Shown here: positions 49,119-58,722 of the stretch, one piece after another
Layout of the letters: each line of letters starts with the position of its first letter
How positions within the stretch are numbered: position 1 is the stretch's first letter
Assembly (NCBI GenBank): GCA_035772405.1
Contig: JAYKKM010000263.1
Coordinates: forward strand, 4,064,001 to 4,128,000
Length of the DNA stretch: 64,000 nt
Origin: Chrysogorgia sp. JL179-B06
Lineage: Eukaryota; Cnidaria; Anthozoa; Scleralcyonacea; Chrysogorgiidae
Direction: 5' to 3'
Translations under genes and position numbers: made by a program
The notes under the pieces: generated by a model
What the model saw: the letters and a program-made list of their open reading frames with translations, nothing else
Told to the model about the DNA's origin: nothing
The model's database searches: none

Positions 49119-49493
49119 ATGATCAAAATCATGGCAGAATCAGATGTTGAAGTAATAAATCTTTTACATCTTAAAATGTATAAGGATGCTGATTTATTTC
49201 GTGATTGCAAGGATTCTAAGTTTTATGCTGTGGTTTATATGAAAGAGGATTTTATTCATTTTGGTAAAGATCGTCGAGCGTTAGTAGTAAAAGATCTCAA
49301 TCCAGAATCATATCTCAATACGGAACTGGGAATATCTTCAAATTATTTGCTTGCAATAGTTGATCGAAATACCGCAATCAATTTGCAAGAAGTAGTATAT
49401 TTTGATTCAACTTTTACATTCCGAAATATCTCCGAACGTTTGAAAAAAAAACAAGATCGAAAAGTTTTGTTCACACTGCGATATAGAAGTTGA
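49119..49493 (+). CDS. Small protein of the AT-rich block, family B
   Basis: 124 aa. It aligns clearly with 55,973-56,323: shared C(K/T)DS(K/D)FY.V, DRR...(V/L)KD, LNT..G(I/V) and a conserved FDS/VNS end. No known domain; about the size and compactness of a small viral regulator. TATA box gtataaaa lies about 25 bp upstream of the ATG. Followed by the Cys-rich frame at 49,513. Confidence 0.65.
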   Translation: MIKIMAESDVEVINLLHLKMYKDADLFRDCKDSKFYAVVYMKEDFIHFGKDRRALVVKDLNPESYLNTELGISSNYLLAIVDRNTAINLQEVVYFDSTFTFRNISERLKKKQDRKVLFTLRYRS

Positions 49494-49512
49494 TTTCTTA
49501 TTTGAATTTGAA

Positions 49513-49833
49513 ATGCATTTTACATGTAGAACATGTCATGTTGATGAACATTACTGTAGAACTTGTAAAAGAAAATACACTAGAACAATTTTTAGTAAAT
49601 TGATAAATAAATGTTATTGTGACGATAGATTAGCAAGATGGAGGCAAAGATATATATATGATGAAGATAACAAGAAAAATGCAAAAATACAAAAGAAGGA
49701 ATTATGGAAATTATTAGGAAATATTTTAATACAGAATAAAAACTTTTTTTTATACAAGAGAAGGAATTATGTCTTTGTCAGTTTTTATAAACTTAACATT
49801 TTTATGCAAAAGATGAGGAACATCTTCCTCTGA
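49513..49833 (+). CDS. Cysteine-rich small protein
   Basis: Up to 106 aa. The N-terminus has a likely metal-binding cluster (CRTCHVDEHYCRTCKRKY, then CYCDD), and the middle is Lys/Arg-rich. The last ~25 codons overlap the opposite-strand gene 49,750-50,103 and look low-quality, so the stop may be shared by chance. It follows gene 49,119 by 19 bp. Unrecognised. Confidence 0.45.
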   Translation: MHFTCRTCHVDEHYCRTCKRKYTRTIFSKLINKCYCDDRLARWRQRYIYDEDNKKNAKIQKKELWKLLGNILIQNKNFFLYKRRNYVFVSFYKLNIFMQKMRNIFL

Positions 49834-50103
49834 TAATATTTTTACTGTTTTTCCAGATTCTCCATGATTGATAACTTTCAGGGTTACTTCATACGGGTGT
49901 TGTTTCATACCATTTGTTTTTATTACACTACATTGTTCTGTTTCAAATATTTTAACAGGTTTGCAATCCTCCACAAAATATATATATTCAGGATATTCTT
50001 TATGAAGATATTCATATGATAAATAGCGCTGAAAAGTATTTTTGGATCTGTCAAAAAAGGTTATACTATTAACACATATACTACAATAATGTAATACGGA
50101 CAT
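49750..50103 (-). CDS. Small protein of the AT-rich block, family D
   Basis: 117 aa. N-terminal CSICVN, then YIYFVEDCKPVKIF, (Y)EVTLKVI and SEEDVPHLLHKNVKFIK. The second half resembles 56,615-56,878 (VVECHKVE, AEIILYKILLL, SDDFTHLIGQFVHV). Function unknown. Minus-strand TATA-like tatttatact lies upstream of the ATG. Confidence 0.6.
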   Translation of the reverse strand: MSVLHYCSICVNSITFFDRSKNTFQRYLSYEYLHKEYPEYIYFVEDCKPVKIFETEQCSVIKTNGMKQHPYEVTLKVINHGESGKTVKILSEEDVPHLLHKNVKFIKTDKDIIPSLV

Positions 50104-50151
50104 TGTTTTTTTCAGTAATAAAGTATAAATAGCGAATTAAAGCGATTTCGG

Positions 50152-50470
50152 CCAGTTTTATTGTCAATGAATCGCAGTCTGAAAAGCATTTACGAGACCT
50201 GTAAACCCGCAAATTAATGCAAAGATTCTCTCCAAGAAAACTGGATGACTGAGAGAAACACAGATGAGAGATTAAAGAGAGAACCGTGGACGAAACGTCA
50301 ACATAACAGAGATAATCGTTGCAAGGCAAAGCGATTTAGGACTTTCGTTTTATTGACAATGAATCGCAGTTGGAAAGTTTACCGAGACCTGTAAACCTGC
50401 AAACCATTGCAAAGATTCTCTCCAAGATGAAAGAAACACAGATGAGAGATCAATCATGAGGACAGAATGG
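50152..50470. repeat. Two ~130-bp direct repeats
   Basis: tattgtcaatgaatcgcagt...gagacctgtaaac(c)...gcaaagattctctccaag...gaaacacagatgagagat occurs at about 50,160-50,275 and 50,350-50,455. Non-coding. Confidence 0.85.
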
Positions 50471-50640
50471 ACAGCCGAAGGACAGGGAAATATTATTATG
50501 CTGTGTTGACATTTATCCCGCGAAACTCCGTAATATTAATCATTATGAAACGTTGTGTTTTTGTCCGATTTAAATCAATTCTATATCGAAATGATCACTT
50601 GAATCTGGCGAATCGAACGCCGTAGGTTTCGTCTACTTAA

Positions 50641-51066
50641 CTCTTTCCATACGGCTGAAAAACATCAAAAATTGAACGACCACGTTGTTCTATTGATATC
50701 TCTTGAAATAACCATAACTGTTGCGAAAGCTATACATTTTCTGGAAGCCCAATAAACCGGCTTTTACTTGTTCTTTTAAATTTCCCGAACAAAACACATT
50801 ATGTTAATATAAATTAGCATTAATTATCATAAAACAGGTTGAAAAATTTACATTTTTCCAGAAAAGGTCATCTTGCAAACTCAAAATGCCACCAATCGCA
50901 GAGTTGTTTATGAAATCAAATCAAACTTGGCGTGTGCGTGGATTTCATGTTCCTGGCGCTTGTCGAATTTCAATTTTTAATCTTGCGTTACCGTGTGCCG
51001 TGTTTTTCGATTGACGACTTTGCGGGTCTTCAATGACCCATTTTAACTGCGCCCGTAGGGAAAGAG
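50641..51066. mobile_element. 426-bp piggyBac-like MITE with TTAA flanks
   Basis: Flanked by TTAA at 50,637-50,640 and 51,067-51,070. Ends CTCTTTCCATACGG and CCGTAGGGAAAGAG are inverted repeats with one mismatch in 14. Non-coding; it would need a piggyBac-type transposase supplied elsewhere. Confidence 0.85.
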
Positions 51067-51070
51067 TTAA

Positions 51071-52394
51071 GATGTGAAGATCAGATGTTATATATTAAAG
51101 CGATTAAAGTACGAATTCGTCTTTAAAATCAAAGGACATGGCTTCAATTATTTAATCAGCTTTTATATCCATTAAACCGATGTAATTTCGTAACAGATAT
51201 GTTTCGTATACCTTGCCGTTGATTTTTATATAAGTTTTGACACACGAATACATTCAATCGAACAGATATTAGAAAAAATAGTATTGCCGTGTTTAGTGTT
51301 TACATTAAATTTCGTCTGCGTGTCAGGCGTTCTGCATTGGGGGGTTGGGCGTCTAAGACGTGTTGATCACGTGACGAGTTCTTTCTTGGATTGCGTTTGG
51401 TCGAGTGAATGTTGATCTTATCAGTATAAATGTGGCTAACAAATGCCTTGATCGTAAGTTTATATACGCTCACAATGCTTACAAATACACACGCCGATCG
51501 CAGTAGGCCTACACTAAAAGATGCCGAGCGATTTCGAAACCGGCTGGTCTGCGATCTCAAAGAAATTATACTCAAAAAATTTTACCAAACAATCTCAATA
51601 CAATCTCAATCAATGTTACACAAAAACTCTTCTATGAATATCTCAATGAACTCTGCTATGAAGTGCATCTCAAATGGTTTGAATAGGAAGAACGTTGAAG
51701 ATAAAAGAACGGGTAAATATTAACCGAAGAGTCCCAAGAAATCATTCATGCTGTGTTACAAAGCTTTAAATGTAGCGATCAGGTAACTTTTATAATTGTA
51801 ATTTGTATTATTTTTGCCTGTATTTGCTGGATATTTGCTTATTGTAATGTTGCTAAAGATATTCAAAATAAAGTTGGTGTGATTCATCTATTAATTAAAG
51901 AGTTTATAATTTCAACAAGTGTGTGCATAGTGTTGCCTAATAAGTCGGAGCACGATGTTTCAGTTGACAATATTAATTTGGATTCATCTGTAAACGTAAA
52001 CGTTACTGTTAATAAAGACACAAAGTCTGTCAGTGTATCAACAACAAAAGACTGCAGATCACGTTATGCCAAATTTCTTCATAAGCGTGTGTTATTGACT
52101 GTGACTGTAAAACGCAATATTGGTCGACGTGATCGAGCGCAAATGTCGCTGTTAAGCCGTAACTTTCATTATAATCTTCCACTCCATTTTTGGCAGGGTC
52201 CCACTGGGTCGGGGGCCCTTAGTTCTCGACCTAACCCTACCTAATGAGCGTTACGCTACTGTGTGGGATCTATTTGTTAAATCGAATCACATCCGAGGTT
52301 TCGTCGCACCCTACCTTATTCTCACTTTTAGTCTTGTGTTCCAACTTGTGCTAAGTTTCTGAACCACTCCTCCAATCCACTTGGGGAATCTATA
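51071..52394. other. Ambiguous stretch, no supported gene
   Basis: Open frames at 51,430-51,723 and 51,753-52,244 have no recognisable domain; the second starts with a hydrophobic segment (FIIVICIIFACICWIFAY). A cgatcag/gtaact donor-like site near 51,783 hints at an exon end. Sequence from about 52,190 is less AT-rich and resembles transposon debris. Confidence 0.35.
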
Positions 52395-52490
52395 TGGAGA
52401 ATTATCATTCAGTCCTCCGCCACTCGTGATCTATCGAATCGTAAGCTTTCTTGACATCAATCCACGCCATAATGAAATTACGTTTACCTC
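52395..52490 (-). pseudogene. Reverse transcriptase relic
   Basis: The minus strand reads FIMAWIDVKKAYDSIDHEW, the palm-domain motif AWID..KAfDSv.H.W of non-LTR reverse transcriptases with restriction-like or APE endonucleases. Nothing else of the element is readable nearby in one frame. Confidence 0.7.
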
Positions 52491-53049
52491 ATCTGCTCTC
52501 TTGGCAGTATCTTAGTATGTTGTCAAGTGTCCCATTACATTTTCGCACCGCTCTGCTATCCTTGCATCAGTCTATATTTATCCAGGTGTTGATCCATGGG
52601 TTCAGCATGCATGATGAATTACACGGTGTCCAGGTGTTAAACAGGGTGTTAAACAGTCTTGTCGATGTAATATCCTTCGATGAACACTCTCCTCCACAGA
52701 GGCTTCTGTACTTCAATAATACTGGTAGCACCTCACGCCTCTGTTTTTCCTCAGTGCCCCCCATCTAATTTGATGTAAAGGAGAGAGCTCCAGTGGCCTA
52801 GATGCACCACTGGCTACCTTAATCACAATACAAGGTTATTTGACACTTTCAGATTTCATCAAGGGCATTTCATCAGACATCAGCATATTTAGTATTTACC
52901 CCTCGCCTAATCCTCATAATTACCCTCAGTGCAACACCTAATTTTGTAATTGCTATATCTCCGGGAGTTCTAATGTGAATTGGCGAAACAACTGTTATAT
53001 TAATATTATTTATTATGTATGTATTGTACTTGTTTGACAGTGTAAGTAG

Positions 53050-54045
53050 TAATAATATATATATTATTATTATCAATGTGTTAGGGACTGGACTGAGCTC
53101 TAAGCCAATCAGAATCGAGTATGATTTGAATTGACCAATCAGAGCACAGTCCAGTCCCATATTTCCAGGAGGGTGTCGTATTTTTAAGGTGTGGTCACCC
53201 TGTAAAGAACGACCAGTCATCAAATCAGGGGGGATATGCACCTGGTCGTATACAAGAGGTTTTTTGTATAAAATTAGTCAAAAAGTGGTCGCGGTCAAGA
53301 GTATATATATCACTTTGCTCGTGTTGTTGTACGACCAGTTTTATAGTCGTCCCTGAGTGAAACGACCAGAGAGATTGAAGGTCATTCAAGGTGAATAGTG
53401 TTAAGCAAGTACTGACGTCATTTGCTATATGGGGGTTGAAAGCTGTGATGGACCAGGAACAGGATGTTTAAGTCGTAGAATTTAGTGTTCTGACCAACTG
53501 AAGATCAGTAGGGATAAGTTTACCAAGAAACCAAACATGTCATATATATATATATATATATAAATATTGACCCAATGTTTGGTTTCTTGGTGAACTTATC
53601 CCTACTGATCATCAATTAATCGGAACACGAAATTCTACGACTAAACTTCCTGTTCCTGATCCATCACCGCTTTCAACACTCCATATAGCATCCGTGCCAG
53701 CACTTAGTCAAATCATCATTCACACAGTGATATATATACTGACACCCACGTTTTGAAAAAAAATACAAAAAATTCTATTATACATAACCATCATACCTCA
53801 CCCGATGTGATGTAATACTTACACGTACCATCCAAAACGCCATATTTTTTATTTGAAGACTTGTAATTTGAAAATAAAAATAAACTTGGACTGTCTTATT
53901 TTTATTGGAAGAGTTGTACGATGTTGAAATAAAAATAATCAAATTGTGGTTTATAGAATTAATCATAGAAATTTCCGCCATGGAGCTCTTACCTCGACGC
54001 CATCTTATGGCCGAATGACTGATATTCCTTAGTGACGGTATTTTT
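53050..54045. repeat. Long direct repeat, copy 2, with palindrome inserted
   Basis: Second copy of 47,752-48,325, longer mainly because a ~305-bp palindrome (53,404-53,710) was inserted between the ggtcattcaaggtgaatag part and the catcatacctcacccgatgtgatg part. Both copies precede AT-rich coding clusters whose genes are related. Confidence 0.85.
53404..53710. mobile_element. Foldback MITE inside direct repeat copy 2
   Basis: Arms of about 130 bp (aagtactgacg...gatcagtagggataagtt...aagaaaccaaacat and its complement) are close to 85-90% alike by eye around a (TA)n centre. Absent from copy 1 of the direct repeat, so inserted later. Confidence 0.85.
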
Positions 54046-54684
54046 AAAAAGGATCTCAAAATATTATCAGAGGATATATCTCATAAAAATTATTTCGGGT
54101 GTTGCTTTCCCAAAAAAGTTTTGAGAGAGATAGAGTTTTGAAAAAACCTCAAAATAATTTTAGATGAATTATCCAATAAAAATATTAGAGGTGTAAAAGT
54201 GTTTTATTAAATTTGGAGAAAAACCCAAAATAAATTTTAAGAGATTTGTTTAGTATATAAACAGATGTTATTTCATATTTTATCAGTTGTGTGTGTTTTG
54301 CTCGCTTGTAAGTTGTGCTTCGGTACAAGACTCTGACATCTTCCGATGTTCTGTTTTTTATTAAAACTGCATCGGTGCGCGATCAACCCGTAGTCGAATT
54401 TGCGATTCGAATGAGATTGGCTCAGGTCCATAGCGACAATCTGGTCATCCCTTGTTCAATGAATTGCTTATTTTACGCAAGGGTTGTTCGTTAGCATATG
54501 ATGAAAGAGTTAGCTATAGTAAAAACACACACACGATGGAAAAGTTGGATGAATATATATATTAACACACACGAAAACAATAAAAAGTATTTACACAAAA
54601 AAGTTGGTAATGTCTTTGAGCGGGGTTCTTGTGGGGTATAAAACCCCGCGATAGGTTACCCCTACAAATTAAAATATAAATATT
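54046..54684. other. Non-coding AT-rich stretch
   Basis: No gene is supported. Repeated (a/c)tcaaaataattttaga...ccaataaaaatatta words suggest weak tandem structure. A short GC-rich segment near 54,630 (ggggtataaaaccccgcg) contains an inverted repeat around a TATA-like core. Confidence 0.35.
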
Positions 54685-55121
54685 TTATTGTTTCACCATA
54701 GTGTCTGTACTTTCAAAAAACATGAATGCCTCACCCCTATGATCCACATACCCCCACACGCGGGGATCATCGTCTTCTTCGGCGGTTTCCGGTGGTGTAT
54801 ACTCGTCGAACGAGTACTCCGAGTCCTCCGGTGGGACTCTGAATGCCCACTCGCTCTCACCATCGGTCACCAACAACACTCCGGGGACCTCATCTACTGG
54901 ATCTTCTGTGGGGGGTGGAGGGACAATACATTTTTCGCAACCACAGCTTTCTTTCTAAGAGAGAGAAATAAAAAACATAATAAATACATGTCGTTTGTAT
55001 ACAGACAGTAAAAACATTGCTATCTTACATTTTCTTCTTTTTTTGTTTGCGCGTTTGTGTCACACGGTTTCTTGTCTTTTTTTTTGTTGTCTGTGTTTCT
55101 TTTGTCTGGGTTGTTATCCAT
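54685..55121 (-). CDS. Spliced acidic protein of the AT-rich block
   Basis: Two exons: 55,121-55,029 (from ATG, Lys/Asn-rich) and 54,954-54,685. The 74-nt intron has donor gaaaat/gtaagata and acceptor ctctcttag/aaag. It keeps phase 0, giving 120 aa, whereas neither exon alone has both a start and a good end. The second exon starts with a Cys cluster (ESCGCEKC), then PPPPTEDPVDEVPG and a strongly acidic end (DSEYSFDEYTPPETAEEDDD). No family recognised; a regulatory protein is possible. Splicing argues for expression in a eukaryotic nucleus. Confidence 0.65.
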
Positions 55122-55276
55122 CTTTTTTTTGTTCGTCTGTTGCGTGCCAGCTTGAATTCGTTTTGGTTTGAGATGTGTCTTCGTGCTTATTTTATAATGA
55201 CGCTCTCGGTCTATTACAATGGTTTGCGGTTTTAACCAATCAGAGTTTCTATAATCAAACCCTCCCCCGTATCTAT

Positions 55277-55310
55277 CCAATCAGAGCTCGTTCATTAAAG
55301 CCTTCATGTC
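55277..55310. promoter_or_regulatory. 34-bp promoter-like module (inverted copy at 60,234)
   Basis: ccaatcagagctcgttcatt... is the reverse complement, with about four mismatches, of 60,234-60,267. Each contains CCAAT and lies upstream of outward- or inward-reading genes. Together they bracket the 55.3-60.2 kb cluster. Confidence 0.55.
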
Positions 55311-55319
55311 AAAGCATTT

Positions 55320-55745
55320 GAATTATTATCGGTAGGGACAATACGTGTTGTTAAACGCTTAAGGATGCGTATATATAATAAGCGTCGTGTTCTATGCCCG
55401 CCCTTTATGTCAAAACAGTGTGATTAATAATAGGGTAGGAATAATGAATTTGTGTTGTAGGATTAAAGACGCTTTTTGAATCTTAAGGATTCGAATATAT
55501 AATAAGCGTCTTGTTCCCTATGTCAAAACAGTTTGATAAATGATATGGCTAGGGACAATGAATTTACTTGTTGGGATTAGCGGGCATTTTGTTTGGGTAC
55601 TTTGGTAGCTACGATTTTTTAATGAGTTCTAACCTTAATTACTTGTAGGGATTAGCGGCCATTTTGTTTGTGTACTTTGGGTAGCTACGATTTTTTAATG
55701 AGTTCTAACCTTAATTACTTGTAGGGATTAGCGACCATTTTGAAG
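55320..55745. repeat. Regulatory-looking tandem repeats with TATA boxes
   Basis: Two copies of a ~120-bp unit carry aagga(t)tNcg(t/a)atatataataagcgtc (about 55,360 and 55,485). Then come two and a half copies of an ~85-bp unit, tacttgtagggattagcggccattttgtttg (about 55,570-55,745). Non-coding. A repeat-rich origin or enhancer region is one reading. Confidence 0.75.
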
Positions 55746-55972
55746 GGATTAGTCCCTGTGAAATATATATTTCCCGTGTTTAAATACGTCTATTTCTAGA
55801 TATTTAAGCATTTTTACACTTATTTAAACATATTTTTATGCTTTTTGATACTTTATTTTACACTTTTCACACAATTTAGTATATATTTTAAGATACCCGT
55901 TAGCTCGATATCGAGGAGAGCGTGTTAATTAATTCACACATGTCAAAATAGATGATAATGGTTTTTTAATGT

Positions 55973-56323
55973 TTAACGTAATACTTCGGGATTGTTACAA
56001 CACATCGTGTAAGAGTTTACAAAGAAGATATGCCGACCCACGAGATCTTCTTGATTTTCCTGGCGATGAATCCCAGCAATAATAATTCCAGCTTCGACTC
56101 CCATTCGGGTATTAAGAACAGAGGTAAGATCAAAATCTTTCAGTATTATCCCGCGTCGGTCATCTAGCCAAGTTTTATCCCGGTCATTTAACCAATTGTT
56201 ATCGTCGCGCATCAAGCCCACCACGTAAAAATCAGAGTCTGTGCACACGGCATATAAAAACTCAGAGCTGTATAACTTCACGTTATTAAGTTTAATTTCG
56301 TTTATATCTATACTTGTTGCCAT
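55973..56323 (-). CDS. Small protein of the AT-rich block, family B
   Basis: 116 aa, paralogue of 49,119-49,493 (see there): CTDSDFYVVGLMRDDNNW, DRRGIILKDFD, LNTRMGVEAGIIIAG. A TATA box (tatatatag on the minus strand) lies about 40 bp upstream of the ATG. First of three leftward small genes that match the three families of the left cluster. Confidence 0.75.
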   Translation of the reverse strand: MATSIDINEIKLNNVKLYSSEFLYAVCTDSDFYVVGLMRDDNNWLNDRDKTWLDDRRGIILKDFDLTSVLNTRMGVEAGIIIAGIHRQENQEDLVGRHIFFVNSYTMCCNNPEVLR

Positions 56324-56375
56324 CGTGTCTAATAACTAATGTTTTTGGCTAGAGATGTCTATATATACAAAGGGA

Positions 56376-56618
56376 TTAGTCTTTTACGATAAATATATTT
56401 TGGTTGGTAAGATATATATTTTTACCAATCTTAGTGTGTTCGGATGAACCGAATTCGATTTTAAAATAATTGTTATGTGCATCGTTAAAGAAAAGTTCAT
56501 ACATCTGTATCGGTTCGCCAGCAGGTTTGGGTATTGGTCTTGAACCCATTAACTGTAGATTTCGTTCACGAGATAGAGCCTTCATAGATATTATATCTAT
56601 AAATGTTGCTTGATTCAT
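56376..56618 (-). CDS. Small protein of the AT-rich block, family A
   Basis: 80 aa. ISMKALSRERNLQLMGSRPI then IQMYELFFNDAHNNYFKIEF. A distant match to 48,469-48,753. Its ATG overlaps the stop of 56,615-56,878 (ATGA), so the two are translated from one message. Confidence 0.65.
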   Translation of the reverse strand: MNQATFIDIISMKALSRERNLQLMGSRPIPKPAGEPIQMYELFFNDAHNNYFKIEFGSSEHTKIGKNIYLTNQNIFIVKD

Positions 56619-56878
56619 GGTTGATACGGCGGAGGTTCCTCGATTGCTACATGTACAAATTGTCCGATCAAATGTGTAAAATCGTCCGATGAGTAGGTAT
56701 ATATATATTTCTCATCCCATAACAATAGTATCTTATATAGTATTATTTCCGCACGTGCATTGTTGGGTAACATTTCCACTTTATGACATTCAACCACGTG
56801 ATATTCATTGTGTGAAAAATACTGTGCTAAATCGGTCAGTATTACCAACAGAGGATTTTCTTTAGTACCTGCTATCAT
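56615..56878 (-). CDS. Small protein of the AT-rich block, family D
   Basis: 87 aa. YHVVECHKVEMLPNN, AEIILYKILLLWDEKYIYTY, DDFTHLIGQFVHVAIEEPPP. Distant match to 49,750-50,103. It shares an ATGA overlap with the next gene. Confidence 0.65.
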   Translation of the reverse strand: MIAGTKENPLLVILTDLAQYFSHNEYHVVECHKVEMLPNNARAEIILYKILLLWDEKYIYTYSSDDFTHLIGQFVHVAIEEPPPYQP

Positions 56879-57004
56879 TTTGAAAGTGTTCTAAAAAAAA
56901 TATGACTTCTAACGTGTTTATATATCTTTCCCTGCAACGTTTCGATAAATATTTTGGGGGAATGTGTACTGCATTAAGTCAACAAAAAGATTAAAAAGAT
57001 TTAC

Positions 57005-57973
57005 ATGTATAATCGTCGGAGCGCGTTTTATAATATTGATTTTATCATTCAACCTATGAGAATACTCCGATATTTTATTAGGGAATTAAGGTTAACCAAT
57101 CAGGATACCCCATTTTTTTTAACGTGTTTTTTATAAACGTTTGTTCCTAATTTTTTTAATTTTTTTAGTCAGCAGACTCATAAAAATTTGGAAAGTGGAA
57201 AATCAATTGCTCGGTTTGAAAGTAGAGGAAAAGATATTCCTAAAATGTTAAAACAACGTCGTCTAGAGCGACAAGAATATCGTAATAAGGCTCGGGATAT
57301 TTCAGATGGTGAAACATCATACCGTCAAGAAATCAGAGGAACAAAGAACGTCAAACATTGTACAACTAAAGACAACATTGCACAGTCGCAATTAAATTTC
57401 GCTGTACCGATAGCTCAAGAACAACCCAGTTACATTCTACATCCGCAAGCGAAGTATAACAAGTCACCACGGCAAGCAAAGATACCGTCTCTACCCCAGC
57501 AAGTAAATTCACCTCTACTACCACAAGCGAAGTATAACGTGTCGTCGTGGCAAGCAAAGATACCGTCTCTACCCACGCAAGTAAACCATCTACCTCCTCT
57601 ACTATCGCAAGAACAGTATAATATTCCTCTTCAAACACCGCAAGCAAAGTATAATACATCTCCTATTCCACCGCAAACTATCTCACCGCCACGACCCGAA
57701 GATGAATTAGATAATTACATATACGATATGCCTATTGATTTCTTTGGACAAATCCCTATTCCTTCTCCTGCGAATTTAATACGAATGTGTGATGAAATGG
57801 TACCCGTTCAACAAGGAAAACAATTATTACAAATTGTGGATGAATTAGCAAATGCTCTTTCCCCAACATTATCTCCTATTCCTCTTTCACCACCACAACT
57901 ACCCCCCAGCCATTATTTCCAGTGTGTGAAGAAGAGGAAGAAGAAGAAGAGGAAGACGACCGAGAAGTATTGA
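57005..57973 (+). CDS. Probable spliced, Gln/Pro-rich disordered protein
   Basis: The long frame has no ATG near its start, but a strong acceptor (aatttttttag, ends 57,168) precedes it. A short ATG exon at 57,005-57,090 with donor attaag/gttaac ends in phase 2 and joins in frame (intron 57,091-57,168). The product begins very basic (MLKQRRLERQEYRNKARD lies early in exon 2). It then has repeats of QAKYN and QAKIPSLPQQV at roughly 20-30 residue spacing, a middle part (YIYDMPIDFFGQIPIP) and a basic tail (KKRKKKKRK). It looks disordered; no domain known. Exon 1 is inferred. Confidence 0.55.
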
Positions 57974-58020
57974 ACGATCCACCATTGAAGAAAAGATGTT
58001 ATAAACGTTAGTTAATATAT

Positions 58021-58296
58021 ATGAAACGTGAAAAAAAAGGCGATGAACATCATGAAGAAAAACGAATGACAATCTATTCGAATTATGATCAAGATATTAT
58101 TTGTACACAACGCGATAAATATCGTGAGTTAGAGGGTCTCTATATTGAGAAACTATATATAAATAAACAATATTTGCAATGGCGTTCTAGAAAATTTACG
58201 AGTGACCTTATGGAAAAACGATATATAATGGATAATAATAAGGATTTGAAACGAAAGACAGATTTAAAAAAAAAGAAACCGAAATGTATAAAATGA
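58021..58296 (+). CDS. Small basic protein, AT-rich block
   Basis: 91 aa, starts MKREKKGDEHHEEK, charged throughout, helix-prone (YRELEGLYIEKLYINKQYLQ) and ends in a Lys run (KRKTDLKKKKPKCIK). It lies 48 bp after the Gln/Pro-rich gene and 37 bp before the Bcl-2-like candidate, so it may share their transcript. Unrecognised; nucleic acid binding is possible. Confidence 0.55.
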   Translation: MKREKKGDEHHEEKRMTIYSNYDQDIICTQRDKYRELEGLYIEKLYINKQYLQWRSRKFTSDLMEKRYIMDNNKDLKRKTDLKKKKPKCIK

Positions 58297-58332
58297 TATT
58301 GTTCTAAATAAAAATATCAGTAATGTGAAAAC

Positions 58333-58692
58333 ATGGAGGTGTGGAATGTCATGGTAAAAGAACTGGCACGTTTTGAAATAAAAATCAATAAAAATATGGA
58401 ACAAAGTGTGTGGAAATGTCTTGACGAACATGAGAATTTATTTAAAAATATTATTGCCTATTTAAAATGTCCACGTGAACTTTTGGATGTCTATAATCGT
58501 ATGGATCGCCATGAAATTGGACAAATAATAGCATTTTTTGCTTTAATCCTGTGTTTTTTTAGATATAAACACATTGATAATGAGGAATATTATATCAAAA
58601 TATTTGCACGTCAAACAATTTTAGATTTTAGAAATTCACATCTTAAATTCATTTTATTCCCCCATGATAAAAAACACTCGTCGTGGTTTTAG
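58333..58692 (+). CDS. Possible Bcl-2-like apoptosis regulator
   Basis: 119 aa, all-helical. Residues ~56-76 (DRHEIGQIIAFFALILCFF) resemble a BH1 region, where cellular and viral Bcl-2 proteins have nWGRivAFFxfg; the key W and R are replaced here. An amphipathic segment (QSVWKCLDEHENLFKNIIAY) sits where BH3 is expected. The end (FPHDKKHSSWF) could stand for a worn BH2. There is no membrane anchor. Bcl-2 homologues that block cell death are known from several animal DNA viruses. This is pattern matching by eye; another helical fold is possible. Confidence 0.4.
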   Translation: MEVWNVMVKELARFEIKINKNMEQSVWKCLDEHENLFKNIIAYLKCPRELLDVYNRMDRHEIGQIIAFFALILCFFRYKHIDNEEYYIKIFARQTILDFRNSHLKFILFPHDKKHSSWF

Positions 58693-58722
58693 TTGTGGAA
58701 TATATTCTTTGAATTTTTTAAA

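Noticed and set aside
50081..50329. Minus-strand 82-codon frame
   Set aside because: It covers a non-coding direct repeat and overlaps the start of gene 49,750-50,103.
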